Below are positions 59,475 through 64,000 of a DNA stretch of 64,000 nucleotides, in pieces. Source of the DNA: Eremochloa ophiuroides (lineage: Eukaryota > Streptophyta > Magnoliopsida > Poales > Poaceae); contig JAHLJS010000006.1 in the NCBI GenBank assembly GCA_038502445.1, positions 59,557,690-59,621,689 of the forward strand. The letters run 5' to 3'. Positions within the stretch are counted from its first letter, which is position 1. Each line of letters opens with the position of its first letter. The notes under the pieces were generated by a model, which saw only the letters and a program-made list of their open reading frames with translations, ran no database searches and had not been told where the DNA came from. Both the position numbers and the translations under genes were made by a program.

Positions 59475-59834
59475 TAGGCTATCCGATTGTCCATCTATGT
59501 GTGTGATGCATGTTTCAATTACCTAAGGCATGTTAGGTGTAGTGCAGAGAGTCTGAACCCTTGTTTTGTTCGGATTCTCACATGCCATTTCGTGTATTCA
59601 TTGTATGGTTTAATTTGCAAAGGCATGTTAGGGTCCACACATGCCTTTTTATGTGTTGTGCTTGTTCGTATCGTTTCATAATAAGTTCGAGAAGAGAAAA
59701 AATGTTCGTAATTCGAGCGTACTGGAGCGTTGCCTCCATTTAATGCAATGGAAAGCACAAATACAATTGGACAGAATACTAATGCATTAGTACGTAACAT
59801 CCACGAAAACTTGTGATCATACATGCATGCGCCC
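59475..59834. other. Convergent 3' intergenic region
   Basis: Contains two CATGTTAGG motifs (59522, 59619) shared with the 3' side of the other GRF gene. No gene. Confidence 0.5.
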
Positions 59835-62236
59835 TCAATCCGCACGATGCCCACGCTTAGGGCCCTGGCGACGTATCTGCTCAGTAGGAAAAGTGAACTG
59901 CTGTGAAGGGCGACGCTGGCGTGGTGGCGGGGTCGGGTCTACAGGCTGAGACGGCAGTGTCGGCTGGGTCAGCAGCGGTGCACCAAAAAGTTGTGAGGGG
60001 CCGGCCTCATCTAGACGACTAGGCGGAGTACCACCTATGTCAAAGCTCCCGAAGCTGTTACCCCCCTCTGTGTACTCGCTGGCAGAAGGAAGTGTCCCTG
60101 CACAAACCAAAGTGTGGTCATGTCACGCATGCGGTGCACGTAATATACAAATGTATTAAATAAATGACCATCGAAGAAGTACCTAGGCGCGTGGGACGAG
60201 AACGTCGTACGGAGCCAGCTCCGGGAGGCACGGGAGTACCTGCAGGCAGGCCCTGGTCGTCGAGCCCAACGACGTCGTCCGTGGTGTACCGGCACGATGC
60301 CCGACGTACGCCCGCCAAGCACCGTTGCCCCAGTCGTCGAAGGGCGGCCGCCAACTCGAGCCTACCAACCTGTGGAGGGTTCTGCTCGTAGCGCTGCGCG
60401 TACGACAGAAGCTGTTGGCCAACGTCCGTGCATATATCTGTCTGCAAAGCGGTCATATATCATTACAGATATTGCTGTTAGTCATTACCAAAGTCATAGT
60501 AACAACGAAATTAATTAAAAAAATTATCGTTACCAGCGCATGGAACGCAGCTGCTGGCTCCATCGCGAAGGTGTCCGTGATCTCTGCTTCGTGTGGCTCG
60601 GCCTCCACTGGCACTGGGAAAGCAATGAACGCGCGTGGCTCGGTGCAACCAACGCAAGTACTGGGGGTAACCGGCCTCTACGAAAGGCCCACCTAGGTCG
60701 TGCACGTCGGTCGGCGCCTCTGCCCACGCGGCCACCGAGGGCGCCACCCTGTTCCACCCAAGACTGCTCGAAAACTATCCCTTGGCCTTTCCGACTCCAC
60801 CTGCAAAACAACAAATAATATATAAAGTTGTCGAACCAAAACGAATGGATGACATTAATAGAACACATACCCATGGGACGAGTCAAGTTGCATCCGAGGA
60901 AGAGGGAACACCTGCGCGCGGCCAAACTGACGAGCCACACGTTTCGGACAGTACGGCTCGACGCAAACGTCGAACACCAGTCGTTTCCTAGTGAGCCAAA
61001 ACTCCTGGTCACGGTAGCACAACTCGGACACGCCGTGTGGAGTCCCTGGCCTGAACGTCGTGTGGTGCGTAGGGAGTCCACCGAACCCTGTCAGGTCTAA
61101 GCTGGTCCATCGCGACAACGTATGCCGTGTACGTGCCTCTAGCCGTGCCTGTTGCCCACGTCGGCTGCAAAACAAGAACCATTAGGACTCGTCGTCACAG
61201 TAACAAAATTAAGCTGAAAGGAGGATACGTACGTCACGACACAACCAAAGTATGCCCATCGTCGGCGTGTCGATCTCGTCAGGCACACCAAACTCGTCAA
61301 ACACGTACATCCCGTCGTCATACGCCTCGTACGACGACAGGGTCGGCCGCCCGATGTCGAACCGCTCAAAGGACCATAGCATCAGCAGCAGCGGACAACC
61401 AGCCAACGTGCCTGACGCCGTCATCCGAGTGCAAGCGTCACAAAGTGCTCGGTACGTACCTGCCAGCACCGCCGAGCCCCAACTGTACTGGGGGATAGCG
61501 TCAAGTGATGCGTACGCTATCTGCACCGCGTAGTGGACGAAGTGCTTGTCGACGGTGTCGTGGTGGGAGCTGGTGAAGAGTACCCAACCGAACAGCCACA
61601 ACAAGTACGCCTCCAGGTGTCGCTCCACCCTCCACTCGGGGTCGGCCTCCGTGAGCCTTTCCGCACGGAACTGAGACAACCATACCTTGGGCGGGCCGTG
61701 GCTGTCGTGGAAGCCGAACTGCTCCTGTCCGGCCTCAGGGTTGAGTGCACCCTGAAACCGCTACAGTACCTGCTCCTCCCTAGTCCGCGGCCACGGCAAC
61801 CGGGCCTACAGGAGCACCGGCGAGGGGTAGGCCGAAGAGCATGGCCACATCCTCCAAAGTGACGGTGACCTCGCCAACTGGAAGGTGGAACGTGTGCGTC
61901 TCCGGTCGCCAACGGTCCACCCAAGCGGAGATTAGGGCACGGTCCATCCGGGAAACGTGCGCTCCTCTCTCGGTGTCGCTCTACAAGATGAGCGAACGGG
62001 AGAAGACCAGCTGCACGTAGCCTGTAAGCAACAATATTACACAGATTAGTACAATGCAATGTGTCAGAAAACTTCGTACAAGGTAAGCACAAAAGTTACC
62101 TCGGAATCCAGCGCGGGTCAAGCAGCCAGAGCTCGTCGTGGGTATGTAGGCGAAGGGCTGGTGGAAGCTGGCCATCCACCAAGTTCGAGCGGTGCCTCTG
62201 GTCGACAACGGGGTCGATCAGCTCCATACCTGCCAT
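59835..62236 (-). pseudogene. Plant mobile domain (PMD) protein gene, six exons, with frameshifts
   Basis: Exons by GT-AG sites and phase: 62236-62100, 62021-61233, 61164-60871, 60800-60534, 60441-60183, 60097-59835. Starts MAGMELIDPVVDQRHRSNLV. PMD signatures: TFHLPVGEVTVTLEDVAMLF, HLEAYLLWLFGWVLFTSS, IPQYSWGSAVLAGTYRALCD, CPLLLMLWSFERF, ARGTYTAYVVAMDQL, EPYCPKRVARQFGR. The C-terminus is Pro/Gln-rich and basic (RQGPKRGHRAD). Frame changes near 61984, 61045 and 60730 and a TAG near 61755 mean this copy is broken. It is the MAIN/MAIL1-like PMD type found next to or fused with MULE transposases; the MULE transposase part here ends 312 bp upstream. Confidence 0.82.
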
Positions 62237-62338
62237 TGTTCCGAACAATAAAATTAAAACCACATCGAAATTGTAGAAAAGCTGAAATTATAATAATACA
62301 GAACAGTTACATAATACAAGTAGTACATAGTAAACAAA

Positions 62339-62534
62339 TTACGACACCACAAGTCTTATATTACAGCACTTGCACAAAATAAGTAGTAAATACTAAAACA
62401 TTACAACACTACCAGTCTCATATGACAACACTTGCGCAATGTAAGTAGTACGTAGTAAAAAATTACAACACTACAAGTCTTATATTACAACACTTACACA
62501 ATATAAGTAGTACGCAATAAAAAAACTACAACAC
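62339..62534. repeat. 62 bp tandem repeat, three copies plus partials
   Basis: Units begin TTACAACACT at about 62339, 62401 and 62463 and share ACAAGTCTTATATTACA and AAGTAGTACG. They lie between transposase stop and PMD start. Confidence 0.9.
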
Positions 62535-62547
62535 TTCCGAAGCATTG

Positions 62548-63407
62548 CTATGCAGACGGGCCGCCTCGACTGCCCTTTCGAGCTGATCGATATGGAATAA
62601 GTTGCACTTCCGTACCATCAGGAAGCCTTTCTGTCGGATACATATCACAATTTTTCCTCAAATGGTTGCCACCACAAGCAAGGCAGTATGGACGCTTCTC
62701 ACCAGCTTCAGAAGCATCCATATCATTCCTAATACGACGACTCTTACGACGCCCCTTTGTGTCAACCCTTTTTTCGGGATCCGGCAACCAATAACGATCG
62801 TAATCCGCAACTCGTCTTATAAAATCAGCAATGGCCCGCCACCCGTCGAAGCTCGTCAGACCATGTGTTGAGCACATTCTCCTTTCTGAAGTAAGGGGAC
62901 ACAAATGTCATCGAAACGTTGCATTTTCCGCAAGCAGCAAGCACACATGGGAGCACGGATAATGGTAGTACTTCGGCATGTTGCATGTGCACTTGCACTT
63001 GTTCAGTTCTGGCCACAGCTGACACTCCATAGTTAATTCACTCGGACCAGTGCCAAGTCCACCCTTATCACGCACCCGAACTTCAAAAACGAGGCCCCGA
63101 TTGCCAACGTGAAAGACGTTATGCATGGCCCCTTTCGCACTTTTTGCGTCTAGGTATGCAGAAATTTTGAACGCAAATGTCATAGTTAGATTCTGGGCTA
63201 CTAAGGTCGCTGCTGCACAACGTTCTCGCAGATAAACTATTGTACCTCTCAGGATATCCTCCAAAAGTGCAACCAAAGGAAGGGATCGTGTACCTTTCAG
63301 CACCCAGTTGTAAACATCTGCGAAATTCGTGGTCATTATGCCATAACGAGCACCGTGCGTGTCATGTAACAAAGACCACTTCTCTCGGTCCTCCTCTTTA
63401 ATCTATT
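62548..63407 (-). pseudogene. MULE transposase, C-terminal part
   Basis: Exon start at 63407 (TTTCTCAG acceptor). Segments: GIMTTNFADVYNWVLKGTRS (post-catalytic region of MULE transposases), a SWIM zinc finger CKCTCNMPKYYHYPCSH near 63000, then a CCHC-like knuckle YCLACGGNHLRKNC near 62680. Frameshifts near 62940 and 62830 break it. The catalytic core is missing because a retrotransposon starts at 63486. A short upstream exon (donor GTTAGTAAC at ~63427) is still present. Confidence 0.82.
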
Positions 63408-63485
63408 CTGAGAAACAAGTTACTAACCTGCCCCCCTTACGTCGACTAGTCTTGCTTCTAGGCTCGCTTGGTAGTGGTGGAAGGC

Positions 63486-64000
63486 TGAAAGGTCCTAATA
63501 TGGCTAGAGGGGGGGTGAATAGCCTAAATAAAAATTCTACAAACCACTAAGCAAGTGATTAGAACCACAAGAGGCTATAAATGTAATGCTAAGGCAACCA
63601 CTAATCTAGGCAAGCCACCTACACAATTCTAGTTAAACCTTAGTTCTAATCCACACAAGTAAGCTAGCAAAAGCTAAACGACTGCACAACTACTTAAGAA
63701 AAGGGAACAAGCTACTTTGCACAAGGACAAGAATGGGATGATCATCAATTATACCTTTGCCTTGTGAGGAAGCCAATCACCGGGACAATCAATAAGTCAC
63801 TCACTCGAAGGTGAGGAAATCAATAGAGACACCAAGATTTATCCCCGAGGTTCACGTGCTTGCCGGCACGCTACGTCCTCGTTGTGTCGACTTCAACCGG
63901 TGGTTCGGTGGCTAATCGGTATCACACACCGAGCCTACACTAGGCGCCACAAGAACCTACCACGGAGGAAGTAACTCAAAGACACGAGAAATCCACTAGA
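63486..64000 (+). mobile_element. Start of an LTR element (probably Ty1/copia, truncated by window)
   Basis: TGAAAGGTCCTAATATGGCT followed by AGAGGGGGGGTGAATAGCC is a common start of grass LTR elements. The rest of the window is AT-rich then GC-rich without ORFs. It begins within the MULE transposase gene, so it inserted there. Confidence 0.6.

Overview
The window is nuclear plant DNA, almost certainly from a grass (Poaceae). Evidence: GC-rich 5' exons with small phase-consistent introns, very large nested LTR retrotransposons, Mutator-like (MULE), hAT and Helitron elements, and two ordinary plant genes with grass-like structure. I cannot name the species. There are no tRNA or rRNA genes, CRISPR arrays or bacterial operons. 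About four fifths of the sequence is transposable element.

Layout. (1) 1-11346: a very young LTR retrotransposon with ~4.4 kb LTRs and a ~3.1 kb non-coding interior (LARD-like, non-autonomous); its 5' LTR is cut by the window edge. (2) 11505-26801: a complete Ty3/gypsy element of the Tat lineage, with CTTTC target-site duplications, decayed gag-pol with two RNase H domains, and two spliced antisense genes, one encoding a plant mobile domain (PMD) plus coiled coil. (3) 26807-28260: intergenic DNA. (4) 28270-39164: a 10.9 kb MULE with ~170 bp terminal inverted repeats. Its transposase is broken by two nested solo LTRs (4.5 kb and 1.27 kb) and carries an antisense GRF zinc-finger gene. The MULE ends about 110 bp before the start codon of (5) a CASP-like (CASPL4A-type) membrane protein gene, 39274-41384, which has a one-base frameshift. 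(6) 42053-44038: a MITE and a Pack-MULE-like element. (7) 45258-48030: an intact nine-exon RRP40 gene (exosome core subunit). (8) 48897-51650: microsatellites, a gene-like GC-rich block and a 763 bp hAT element. (9) 52780-56085: a non-autonomous Helitron with exon-like fragments. (10) 56987-63480: a cluster of a GRF/coiled-coil gene, a divergent second GRF gene, a six-exon PMD gene and a MULE transposase 3' part. (11) 63486-64000: the start of another LTR element, which interrupts the transposase.

The two cellular genes are a Casparian-strip-like membrane scaffold protein and a core RNA exosome subunit. The most unusual part is region 10. Transposase, PMD protein and two different GRF zinc-finger proteins sit together, and the GRF pair is divergently transcribed from a minisatellite-filled intergenic region with matching 3' motifs. 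PMD genes also occur antisense in the Tat retrotransposon, and a GRF gene antisense in the other MULE, so these accessory families recur across unrelated transposons in one 64 kb stretch.
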